Shown in pieces: positions 1 to 5,066 of a stretch of DNA of 7,631 nt. Positions within the stretch are counted from its first letter, which is position 1, and each line of letters opens with the position of its first letter. The position numbers and the translations under genes are program-made. Source of the stretch: an archaeon (lineage in GTDB: Archaea > Asgardarchaeota > Hermodarchaeia > Hermodarchaeales > Hermodarchaeaceae); assembly GCA_016550485.1 (NCBI GenBank), contig JABXGV010000192.1, positions 1-7,631 on the forward strand, read 5' to 3'. A model generated the notes under the pieces. The model made no database searches and was not told the DNA's origin. It saw only the letters and a program-made list of their open reading frames with translations.

Positions 1-36
1 AACTTTTTGAGAAACATCGATGACCGCTGTGTTCAC
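1..36 (-). CDS. Possible 5' end of a gene running off the left edge (12 codons)
   Basis: On the minus strand a GTG codon at 36-34 opens a frame that stays open to the window edge and reads MNTAVIDVSQKV. A strong SD-like string, GGAGGTGA, covers the region of this GTG (plus 34-41), so the GGAG part lies directly against the start, which is closer than usual. An ATG at 17-15 in another frame lies about 16 nt from the same SD, which is rather far. The gene would begin about 80 nt after the stop of the winged-helix regulator on the same strand and could be the third gene of that operon. Too little is visible to assign a family. An N-terminus of this kind would suit a soluble cytoplasmic protein, for example an ATPase, but that is a guess. 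Confidence 0.3.
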   Translation of the reverse strand, partial: MNTAVIDVSQKV

Positions 37-118
37 CTCCGCACAGGAAAAAGCAATTGTACATCATTGGTGTTACAGCGTCAGTTGCCCATCAGGTGAG
101 CTAGAAGGTGGCATCAGG

Positions 119-436
119 TTACTCGATTACCTGCTTGATGCTCTTTCGGTATTTCAGAAAAGCTGCCCGGCCCTCCTCGGTGAGATGCGCGATGGTGTGG
201 GGCTTACGTTCCACGAAAATCTTCTCGATTCTCACGTAGCCAGCGGCTTCTAGCTTAGTGAGGTGGGAGGAGAGGTTGCCCCAGGTCAGCCCGGTCTGCT
301 GTTTGAGGAAGAGGAAGTCTGCCTTGCTGAGGACGAAGAGATGGGCCATCAGTGTGAGCCGTGCTGGTTCGTGGATGACCCGGTCGATGTCAGGGATGGC
401 TGGGAGGTCCTGGCTAGCGGGTGGCGAATCGGGCAT
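119..436 (-). CDS. Winged-helix transcriptional regulator (HTH_34/MarR-ArsR-like, about 105 aa)
   Basis: Small one-domain DNA-binding protein, predicted to act in the cytoplasm as a transcriptional regulator. A proline-rich N-terminus (residues 1-16) leads into helix 1 (DRVIHEPARLTLMAHL). A helix-turn-helix follows at about 40-66, with the recognition helix around TWGNLSSHLTKLEAAG. The wing is about 68-89, ending in LTEEGR, and a basic C-terminal helix follows. The TGLTWGNLSSHL pattern is characteristic of the winged-helix family Pfam calls HTH_34. I chose ATG at 436 because GGTGAG lies 6 nt upstream; an in-frame GTG at 448 with AAGGA upstream is an alternative that adds four residues. The start lies inside the end of the upstream membrane protein gene (23-nt overlap), so translation is probably coupled. 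The ligand is unknown and no effector domain is visible. It may autoregulate through the palindrome upstream of the operon promoter. Confidence 0.9.
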   Translation of the reverse strand: MPDSPPASQDLPAIPDIDRVIHEPARLTLMAHLFVLSKADFLFLKQQTGLTWGNLSSHLTKLEAAGYVRIEKIFVERKPHTIAHLTEEGRAAFLKYRKSIKQVIE

Positions 437-1037
437 CGAGTTCCTCACCCGTACTTTCCTTTGGGTATTTCCGAATAAACTGGTAGAGCATCAGCATCCC
501 AGCCACCGCCATCACGAGGCCCAAGCTGAGAATAGGGAGATAGAATGGGAGGACTAGGAAGTGACTAACTGAGAAGGCTAGGAGTGTCACCACCCCGTAG
601 GTGTAGAACCGGTGTATTCCAGTGCTGTAGGCAACAACAACGAAGATGCTGGCCACCGCAGCACCTACGACTAGAAAGCCATGGGCTTCGATGATGAGGA
701 ACATGGAAGGGTTAAGCCAACCCCACAAAGTGATTACCAAAGAGACGATGTTCAAGACGACGATGTACAAGAGAATCACGGATGTTTTGGTATTACGTTC
801 TTTGGAGAATTCGACATAGCCGAGGCGGGGGACGGTCACGGATTTCTTTGCCGCGATGTAGAGTAGCGTCCACATGAACATGGTGCCCATGATGAAGATC
901 AACATGTCAGGGGCAAGCCAGAGGAAGGTCGCAAGGAACAGGGCGGCGAGGCCGATGAATACATCGATTAAGCCATCTTGGTGGTAGGAGAGGTAGGCTT
1001 TGCGTTCGATTTCTTTAAGGTCGATTTCTTCTGACAA
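414..1037 (-). CDS. Six-helix integral membrane protein of unknown function (207 aa)
   Basis: Hydrophobic protein with about six predicted membrane segments, near residues 23-42, 44-63, 85-106, 113-137, 142-164 and 166-188. A charged N-terminus (residues 1-19) precedes the motif YHQDGLIDVFIGL. A basic loop after helix 2 carries PRLGYVEFSKER. The combination of a DGLxDxFxGL start and a PRxGYVxFSxxR loop recurs in membrane proteins often found beside winged-helix regulators; this is family recall, and I know of no assigned function. The start is TTG, supported by AGGTGA seven nucleotides upstream and by a TATA box about 25 bp further upstream. The C-terminal tail (about 189-207) is polar and its coding sequence overlaps the start of the regulator gene, making a two-gene operon. 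No catalytic residues or transporter signature are evident. Existence of the gene is well supported; its role is open. Confidence 0.87.
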   Translation of the reverse strand: MSEEIDLKEIERKAYLSYHQDGLIDVFIGLAALFLATFLWLAPDMLIFIMGTMFMWTLLYIAAKKSVTVPRLGYVEFSKERNTKTSVILLYIVVLNIVSLVITLWGWLNPSMFLIIEAHGFLVVGAAVASIFVVVAYSTGIHRFYTYGVVTLLAFSVSHFLVLPFYLPILSLGLVMAVAGMLMLYQFIRKYPKESTGEELDARFATR

Positions 1038-1043
1038 AGGCTT

Positions 1044-1049
1044 TCACCT
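1044..1049 (-). promoter_or_regulatory. Shine-Dalgarno AGGTGA deciding a TTG start
   Basis: AGGTGA on the minus strand lies 7 nt upstream of the TTG at 1037. It matches the archaeal 16S anti-SD and supports TTG as the initiation codon of the membrane protein gene. Confidence 0.75.
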
Positions 1050-1067
1050 GATAGTACAGAGCACTCT

Positions 1068-1217
1068 CTAGTATAAAAAGCTTTGCCTTGCAAAGTACTT
1101 TGTAGTTACAAGGCTGAATGAAGCGATTCCACACGGAAAGGGATACTCAAAATACACCGGCGTGAACAGTATTAACACGAGGTAGCAAGCTACGATGACG
1201 AATGGTGGACCAGCCAT
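1068..1217 (-). CDS. Possible small hydrophobic protein (49 aa)
   Basis: An ATG-started frame on the minus strand begins 11 nt after the stop of the caspase-like peptidase gene and ends at a TAG inside the TATA region of the next operon. The product starts MAGPPF, then has one hydrophobic stretch (about residues 6-23, VIVACYLVLILFTPVYF) followed by EYPFPCG and a tail containing TTKYFARQ. One predicted membrane helix and the position directly behind a membrane-anchored protease would suit a small accessory protein. Against it, I see no clear ribosome binding site, it overlaps promoter DNA, and 49 codons can occur by chance. I do not recognise any family. Confidence 0.3.
   Translation of the reverse strand: MAGPPFVIVACYLVLILFTPVYFEYPFPCGIASFSLVTTKYFARQSFLY
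1071..1080 (-). promoter_or_regulatory. Archaeal TATA box for the membrane protein/regulator operon
   Basis: The minus strand reads CTTTTTATAC here, close to the archaeal TATA consensus, preceded by a purine-rich CAAAG that may act as BRE. With usual spacing, transcription would begin near 1050-1053. That leaves a short leader that still includes the AGGTGA ribosome binding site. Confidence 0.65.
1091..1102. promoter_or_regulatory. Perfect 12-bp palindrome, candidate operator
   Basis: CAAAGTACTTTG is identical to its reverse complement. It sits about 11 bp upstream of the TATA box of the membrane protein/regulator operon. A second dyad, CTTTG-CCTTG-CAAAG at 1081-1095, shares its CAAAG half and abuts the TATA box. 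The arrangement suits a dimeric winged-helix protein, and the operon encodes one. Binding is inferred only. Confidence 0.45.
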
Positions 1218-1228
1218 CCAGTGGGGGC

Positions 1229-2152
1229 TTAGCTTCGCCGATTACGCCGCCATACCACAACCACGATAACGAGCACACACGCCACCACAAGACCTACGAC
1301 CGCAATCCAAAGGTACACTAATGGTGCAGGAATCGAGAGCTCTACTTGCAAGGAAAGCTCTCCATGGTACGCATCATCCATCTGGGGATGCGGGGGTTCA
1401 CCGTTATTGAGATCCGCACTCGCTGGGAACGCGGGATACACGGTCTCATTATAGTACTCCCTAATCTGGGGATACGCAAAAGCAAAGGCCTCCTCAACGC
1501 TGACATCATCGTCATCGTTTATGTCAGCATAACTTGTCTGGAACGCCGCGGAAAGATAGTGGGTCATTACGCACCCGATGATGGGGAGCCCTTCGCTAGG
1601 AATTCCTGACCACGAATACTCCGTCGCGTTGACTGCCGCGATACTCACGTGAGGGTTTGGATCAGCCTCTACTGGGCCTGTGAACTCGCCCGCTAGACAG
1701 GATGACACAATGAGTAATTTGTGCTCACTGACGAGTTCCTCCCAGAGCGCGGGGAACCAGTCATTCCATTCTATCATATATCGCAACCATAACCCGTGAG
1801 CCGCGATGTAGAAGAAAACGACATCGTTGTTATCAGCTCGAGCGATGAGGTGATACACGGCTGCTTCAACAACCTCGCGCGTGAGTTCACCATTCACAAT
1901 ATAGAGATGGTTCGCCTCCCAGCCTAGTTCAAGGAGGGTGCTCCTCCACTTTGCAGTATCGGCATAGCCATTCGGTATGTCTGTCCACCCATCGGGGTAT
2001 TCGTTCATTTCCAGAATCACTGCCCAACCCTCCCTAGGATTCGATTGAGCAGAACACCTCCAACAGCCTGTACCACTCAAAAGAAACGGCTGCACAAGGA
2101 GGGTCACCAACACCAGGATCCCCAAGAAATTTAGATATTGTTTCGCAGCCAT
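1229..2152 (-). CDS. Membrane-anchored caspase-like cysteine peptidase (clan CD, C13/C14-like, 307 aa)
   Basis: Predicted extracytoplasmic cysteine protease. The N-terminus has a signal peptide or anchor (about residues 6-26). The peptidase domain starts around GWAVILEMNEY (42-52), a first beta strand typical of legumain/caspase-fold enzymes. The catalytic His is His119 in VVFFYIAAHG, and the likely nucleophile is Cys152 in LLIVSSCLAGEF. The residue two before the Cys, often Asp or Glu in relatives, is Ser here. Residues 210-221 (DINDDDDVSVEE) match an EF-hand-type calcium loop, and loops of this kind are known in prokaryotic C13-like proteins. A C-terminal helix (about 277-300) followed by RRNRRS gives type I topology, with the catalytic domain outside. 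The ATG at 2152 has GGTGGTG four nucleotides upstream. It is a single gene divergent from the peroxiredoxin. Substrate and active status are unknown; C13 versus C14 cannot be settled by eye. Confidence 0.85.
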   Translation of the reverse strand: MAAKQYLNFLGILVLVTLLVQPFLLSGTGCWRCSAQSNPREGWAVILEMNEYPDGWTDIPNGYADTAKWRSTLLELGWEANHLYIVNGELTREVVEAAVYHLIARADNNDVVFFYIAAHGLWLRYMIEWNDWFPALWEELVSEHKLLIVSSCLAGEFTGPVEADPNPHVSIAAVNATEYSWSGIPSEGLPIIGCVMTHYLSAAFQTSYADINDDDDVSVEEAFAFAYPQIREYYNETVYPAFPASADLNNGEPPHPQMDDAYHGELSLQVELSIPAPLVYLWIAVVGLVVACVLVIVVVVWRRNRRS

Positions 2153-2156
2153 TCAA

Positions 2157-2163
2157 CACCACC
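2157..2163 (-). promoter_or_regulatory. Ribosome binding site of the peptidase gene
   Basis: GGTGGTG on the minus strand, 4 nt upstream of the ATG at 2152. A TATA-like TTAAAA at 2191-2196 on the same strand could place the transcription start near 2167, but that box is weak. Confidence 0.5.
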
Positions 2164-2270
2164 AGTCAGTTAATTACTGCTGAACCTGTGTTTTAACGTC
2201 TATGAAATCGGCAACAACACTCATACCAGTACTGTACGGGATGAGGGTTGACCAACTACCGGTCAGACAG

Positions 2271-2283
2271 TTAACCCTGTTAA
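2271..2283. promoter_or_regulatory. Inverted repeat TTAAC-CCT-GTTAA upstream of the peroxiredoxin promoter
   Basis: Perfect 5-bp arms with a 3-nt spacer lie about 15 bp upstream of the peroxiredoxin TATA box, a position suited to an activator or repressor. No regulator is identified, and an arm of 5 bp can arise by chance. Confidence 0.35.
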
Positions 2284-2295
2284 GAAATGCGAATA

Positions 2296-2312
2296 ATATT
2301 TATATAAATAAA
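2296..2312 (+). promoter_or_regulatory. Strong TATA box of the peroxiredoxin gene
   Basis: An AT-only tract containing TTTATATAAATA (2299-2310) matches the archaeal TATA element. Several registers are possible; transcription should start roughly at 2320-2326. That gives a very short leader holding the GAGGT at 2326-2330. The box lies within the upstream extension of the peroxiredoxin reading frame and so argues against starts upstream of 2337. Confidence 0.75.
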
Positions 2313-2336
2313 TTATTGTACAGCCGAGGTTGTCAA

Positions 2337-2981
2337 ATGGAAACAACACAACTACCTCTAATCGGAGATAAGGCTCCCAGTTTTAAAGCCAAAACAACAC
2401 TTGGTGAAATCAGCTTCCCCGACGACTATAAAGGGAAATGGGTCGTCCTCTTCAGTCACCCCGCAGACTTCACTCCAGTATGCACCACCGAATTCTATGC
2501 CTTCCAGAAACGCTTCAAAGAGTTCCAGAAGCTAAACTGCGAACTCATTGGTCTCAGCGTGGATAGCGTGTTCTCCCACATCAAATGGGTTGAATGGATT
2601 CAGGAGAATCTCGATGCCGAAATCAAGTTCCCGGTCATTGCAGATGAGACTGGAAAAATCGCCATCAAGATGGGGATGATTCATCCCAACCGTAGCGCCG
2701 TCACCGTTCGGGCCGTCTTCTTTATCGACCCCAAGGGCATCATCCGTGCCATTCTCTACTATCCACCAGAGCTTGGACGGAATTTTGACGAGATTCTCAG
2801 GGTCGTGAAGGCCTTCCAAATCGCCGATGAACACAAAGTGGCGATGCCCGCCAACTGGCCAGAAAACGAGCTGATAAAGGACCGTGTTATCATTCCCCCA
2901 CCCAGCGACATGAAGCTGATCAAGGAACGCCTGAAGCAATACGACTGCTATGATTGGTGGCTCTGCCACAAAGCCCTCTAA
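2337..2981 (+). CDS. Peroxiredoxin, Prx6-type archaeal 2-Cys (214 aa)
   Basis: Cytoplasmic thiol peroxidase reducing hydrogen peroxide and organic hydroperoxides. The thioredoxin-fold AhpC/TSA domain spans about residues 5-135. The peroxidatic Cys49 lies in the P-x3-T-x2-C motif (HPADFTPVCTTE), and the conserved active-site Arg is Arg125 in TVRAVFFIDPKG. A C-terminal 1-cysPrx domain (about 150-200) ends in YDCYDWWLCHKAL. Cys204 and Cys210 there have the spacing of the resolving pair in archaeal Prx6 enzymes such as that of Aeropyrum pernix (established knowledge). The frame is open 45 codons further upstream, but the TATA box lies in that stretch. ATG at 2337 has GAGGT 6 nt before it and gives the normal family N-terminus (METTQLPLIGDKAPSF). 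It is monocistronic, with a hairpin after the stop. The electron donor is not encoded nearby. Confidence 0.96.
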   Translation: METTQLPLIGDKAPSFKAKTTLGEISFPDDYKGKWVVLFSHPADFTPVCTTEFYAFQKRFKEFQKLNCELIGLSVDSVFSHIKWVEWIQENLDAEIKFPVIADETGKIAIKMGMIHPNRSAVTVRAVFFIDPKGIIRAILYYPPELGRNFDEILRVVKAFQIADEHKVAMPANWPENELIKDRVIIPPPSDMKLIKERLKQYDCYDWWLCHKAL

Positions 2982-2986
2982 ACACT

Positions 2987-3019
2987 GCAGGGAGATCCTC
3001 CCTGCTCTCTTCCTTTTTC
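2987..3019 (+). terminator. Hairpin plus T-rich tract after the peroxiredoxin gene
   Basis: Perfect 8-bp stem (GCAGGGAG / CTCCCTGC) with a 3-nt loop at 2987-3005, starting 6 nt after the stop codon. It is followed by a pyrimidine-rich run with five consecutive T (TCTCTTCCTTTTT). It lies between convergent genes; the opposite strand has no clear T-run after the stem, so it seems oriented for the peroxiredoxin. Confidence 0.6.
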
Positions 3020-3046
3020 AGTAGGTGGACTGTGGTCTTGTTTACG

Positions 3047-3751
3047 CTAGAATACGATCGTGATGGGCTCAAAGGGTTTAGTAATATGTACTCTTGTTCC
3101 GGGCCGCTCCCTCTCAATCAGCTGCTTACATTCCCACCGCTGCTCGTCGCGTCCATGAACGGCTAAAACAACCTTCGGCTGAAGATCGATGGTCATTTGC
3201 AACGCGGTCTCCAATGTACAAGAAGGTGAGGGTGCACCACAAGGAAGAATCGCAAATTCAGCTGGATACTCCTTCAATGGGACATACCCCGAGTCGCCTC
3301 CATGAAAAAGGCTAAAATCCGGTCCCTTGACATGGAACAACGTGATTGGTCGTGGATGCACCCCAGCAATCGCGGTGATGTCAAACTGCCCCTCCTTCAC
3401 AGGTTCACCGGGATGAATAGCAGTCACCTTCTCCGCAATCGCCTTCCCATCCAACTCTTTAGCAATCATGGGTTCAACGAAAATCTTGGGTGAAGCGATT
3501 TTGAGAATCTGACGGATTACCCTTGGTTGATAATGGTCAGAGTGAGTGTGGCTAAGAAGAAGGAGATCTAGGGATTCTATCGCTTGGATTTGGTTGGTTT
3601 CCACTGATTTGCCAAGGTCCATGCCAATAGCTGCATCAGGTAAGCGCATGATTACTGCTGAGTATTCCAAGAAGATCAGGGCTATCTCACCAGCTTCTAG
3701 CGGGATAGTGTATAGTACGCGAATAGCCTCAGCTTTCTCGTGTTTCTGCAA
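3047..3751 (-). CDS. Metallo-beta-lactamase-fold hydrolase, UlaG-like (COG2220 type), paralogue 2 (234 aa)
   Basis: Predicted cytoplasmic metal-dependent hydrolase. The MBL metal motif HxHxDH is at residues 68-73 (HTHSDH). Further ligand candidates are His132 (GVHPRP), Asp153 (FHGGDSGY) and His199 (LAVHG). The block DSGYVPLKEYP followed by LPCGAPSPSC is shared with the neighbouring paralogue. The fold class covers lactonases, phosphodiesterases and other hydrolases; the substrate cannot be read from sequence. It starts at TTG (3751), with GTGAT 6 nt upstream. The start is supported by collinear alignment with the paralogue (MQKHEKAEAIRVLY against MSEKKKVEAIRRLY). It is the second gene of a two-gene operon, 18 nt after its paralogue. 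By eye the two are roughly 45-50% identical, so the duplication is not recent. It is convergent with the peroxiredoxin. Confidence 0.92.
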   Translation of the reverse strand: MQKHEKAEAIRVLYTIPLEAGEIALIFLEYSAVIMRLPDAAIGMDLGKSVETNQIQAIESLDLLLLSHTHSDHYQPRVIRQILKIASPKIFVEPMIAKELDGKAIAEKVTAIHPGEPVKEGQFDITAIAGVHPRPITLFHVKGPDFSLFHGGDSGYVPLKEYPAEFAILPCGAPSPSCTLETALQMTIDLQPKVVLAVHGRDEQRWECKQLIERERPGTRVHITKPFEPITIVF

Positions 3752-3769
3752 GGAGGAATCACGTCGATT

Positions 3770-4468
3770 CTATAATGCTAGCTTAATCGGATTATAGGGT
3801 TCAGGGATTACTACTCTCGTATCCGGAAGGTCTTTTCCAACCAGCTTGCTGAATAGTACTCGCTCCTTCTGATTCCCATGGACAGCGACGGCTATACGAG
3901 GCTGGATATCCTGAGCCATCTGCAACGCTTGATTCGGTGAACAACTGGGCGACGGAGACCCACAGGGCAGAAAGGCGAGGGTTGCTGGGTAGTCCTTTAA
4001 TGGGATGTAGCCGGAATCACCGGCATGGAAGATGCTCAGGTCATCGTATTTGATGTGGAATAACGTGATGGGTCCAAAATGGACACCAACCACGCCCCGA
4101 ATTTCATACTGACCGGCCTTGAAGGAATCACCCGGGTGCGCCGAGAACAACTTCTCTGAAGGTATCTTCCCCTCCAGCTGCTGAGCCAGATCCGGTTCCA
4201 CTACAATATCGGCACTAGTAGCTTTGAGTATGGCAACGGTTGTCTTTGGATCGAAGTGGTCACGATGGTGGTGCGTTAAGCAGAGCAGGTCAAGGGATTC
4301 TAAGGCATTAACCTCCTTGAAATACCCTCCCAAATCTATACCAAAAGTCGTGTTGGGTAATCTACACACGATCGATGAATATCCCGCATAGACAAAGGCT
4401 ACCTCACCAACCTCGAGGGGAATCGCATACAACCGGCGAATCGCTTCTACCTTCTTTTTCTCCGACAT
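3770..4468 (-). CDS. Metallo-beta-lactamase-fold hydrolase, UlaG-like (COG2220 type), paralogue 1 (232 aa)
   Basis: First gene of the tandem MBL pair, predicted cytoplasmic metallohydrolase. The metal-binding HxHxDH is at residues 66-71 (HHHRDH). Other likely ligands are His130 (GVHFGP), Asp151 (FHAGDSGY) and His197 (VAVHG). An early strand (GYSSIVCRLP, then FGIDLG) and the shared DSGYIPLKDYP and LPCGSPSPSC segments match its neighbour. It lacks three residues that paralogue 2 has before the metal motif, and two positions within that motif differ (H67, R69 against T69, S71). I chose ATG at 4468 because GGTG lies 6 nt upstream and the N-terminus then aligns with the paralogue. An in-frame GTG at 4477 would add MSL but has no SD. 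Substrate unknown; metal ligands are intact, so activity is likely. Confidence 0.92.
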   Translation of the reverse strand: MSEKKKVEAIRRLYAIPLEVGEVAFVYAGYSSIVCRLPNTTFGIDLGGYFKEVNALESLDLLCLTHHHRDHFDPKTTVAILKATSADIVVEPDLAQQLEGKIPSEKLFSAHPGDSFKAGQYEIRGVVGVHFGPITLFHIKYDDLSIFHAGDSGYIPLKDYPATLAFLPCGSPSPSCSPNQALQMAQDIQPRIAVAVHGNQKERVLFSKLVGKDLPDTRVVIPEPYNPIKLAL

Positions 4469-4498
4469 TAAAGACACCAGTGTCTAACTCTACTTACC

Positions 4499-4507
4499 TC
4501 TTATTAA
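4499..4507 (-). promoter_or_regulatory. Candidate TATA box of the MBL operon
   Basis: The minus strand reads CTTAATAAG about 30 nt upstream of the ATG at 4468. Typical spacing would put transcription near 4477-4480, with a short leader carrying GGTG. Confidence 0.45.
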
Positions 4508-4533
4508 GTGAATAGTTTAGAGCTTTCTCCACA

Positions 4534-4549
4534 ATTATAAGATATCCTA
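4534..4549 (+). promoter_or_regulatory. Promoter-like block ATTATAAG-A-TATCCTA
   Basis: TATA-like ATTATAAG followed by TATCCTA, 41 nt before the ATG at 4591. Nearly the same block occurs at 5013-5027 before the luciferase-like gene. Transcription would start near 4560-4566. Confidence 0.55.
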
Positions 4550-4569
4550 TCCTAACATGAGTCATCACA

Positions 4570-4581
4570 CTTCCTAGGAAG
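4570..4581. promoter_or_regulatory. Perfect 12-bp palindrome in the leader of the small membrane protein gene
   Basis: CTTCCTAGGAAG equals its reverse complement and lies just after the predicted transcription start and 9 nt before the ATG. It could be an operator. It also contains AGGAAG, the only SD-like string before the start, so bound protein or RNA folding might affect translation. Confidence 0.35.
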
Positions 4582-4590
4582 CTAACATTA

Positions 4591-4980
4591 ATGAAAAGTA
4601 AAGAAAGACGACTACAACTCGCATTCCTTGTTGGGGCAGTAGTTGATGCCATCGCGACCATTCCCATGCTAGTCCCATTAGTAGCGAATCTCCTCTGGGG
4701 CTTCACCAACTTTAGCGGAGAGTATTTCTTTGCCATGGGCATGGGAGCCTCACTGATGATTGGGTGGACCCTGCTCCTGCTCTGGGCCTACCAGAAACCC
4801 GCGGAACGCCGCTTCGTCGCCTTACTCACCCTCGTTGTTATCCTTGGTATCATGACCACAGGTATCCTGGCAGCTGCGACCGGTGTTGTTAGCATACCTC
4901 TGATGATTCCCACTTGGCTGTTGCAGGGAATCCTCCTTGGCCTCTTCAGCGGGACCTACCTTGGCTCAAAGAACCTCTAG
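4591..4980 (+). CDS. Small four-helix integral membrane protein, function unknown (129 aa)
   Basis: After a basic start (MKSKERR) the protein has four predicted membrane segments, near residues 9-32, 44-65, 74-95 and 101-122. Hydrophobic runs are linked by short loops, with a charged cytoplasmic loop QKPAERR after helix 2. Recognisable pieces are VVDAIATIPML in helix 1 and GWTLLLLWAYQKPAERR across helix 2. Similar small proteins are common in archaea and bacteria but, as far as I recall, have no named function. The ATG at 4591 is preceded by a TATA-like box with typical spacing; the ribosome binding site (AGGAAG) is weak and distant. It is divergent from the MBL operon. No enzymatic motif is visible, so it may be a small transporter-like or structural membrane protein. 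Confidence 0.82.
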   Translation: MKSKERRLQLAFLVGAVVDAIATIPMLVPLVANLLWGFTNFSGEYFFAMGMGASLMIGWTLLLLWAYQKPAERRFVALLTLVVILGIMTTGILAAATGVVSIPLMIPTWLLQGILLGLFSGTYLGSKNL

Positions 4981-5012
4981 TCACAAATTGGGACCTCTCT
5001 TGGTGAGTCTCT

Positions 5013-5027
5013 ATTATAAGTATCCTA
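5013..5027 (+). promoter_or_regulatory. Promoter-like block ATTATAAG-TATCCTA
   Basis: TATA-like ATTATAAG directly followed by TATCCTA, 39 nt before the ATG at 5067. It repeats the block at 4534-4549 with a one-base gap. Transcription is expected near 5040-5044. Confidence 0.55.
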
Positions 5028-5066
5028 GACAGGATGTAACAGTATACGCGTAGCTGAGGATTCACG

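Noticed and set aside
20..253. Plus-strand open frame of 77 codons
   Set aside because: It overlaps the winged-helix gene on the other strand; its product shows no family features and it lacks a convincing ribosome binding site.
258..557. Plus-strand open frames antisense to the regulator and membrane protein
   Set aside because: Composition is a mirror of the well-supported minus-strand genes, with no recognisable domain.
2063..2080. Lipobox in the protease N-terminus (SGTGC)
   Set aside because: The residues before Cys30 do not follow the L-[AGS]-[AGS]-C pattern, so lipidation is not supported.
2532..2969. Minus-strand open frame of 145 codons across the peroxiredoxin gene
   Set aside because: It lies wholly antisense to an unmistakable peroxiredoxin, and its protein resembles nothing known.
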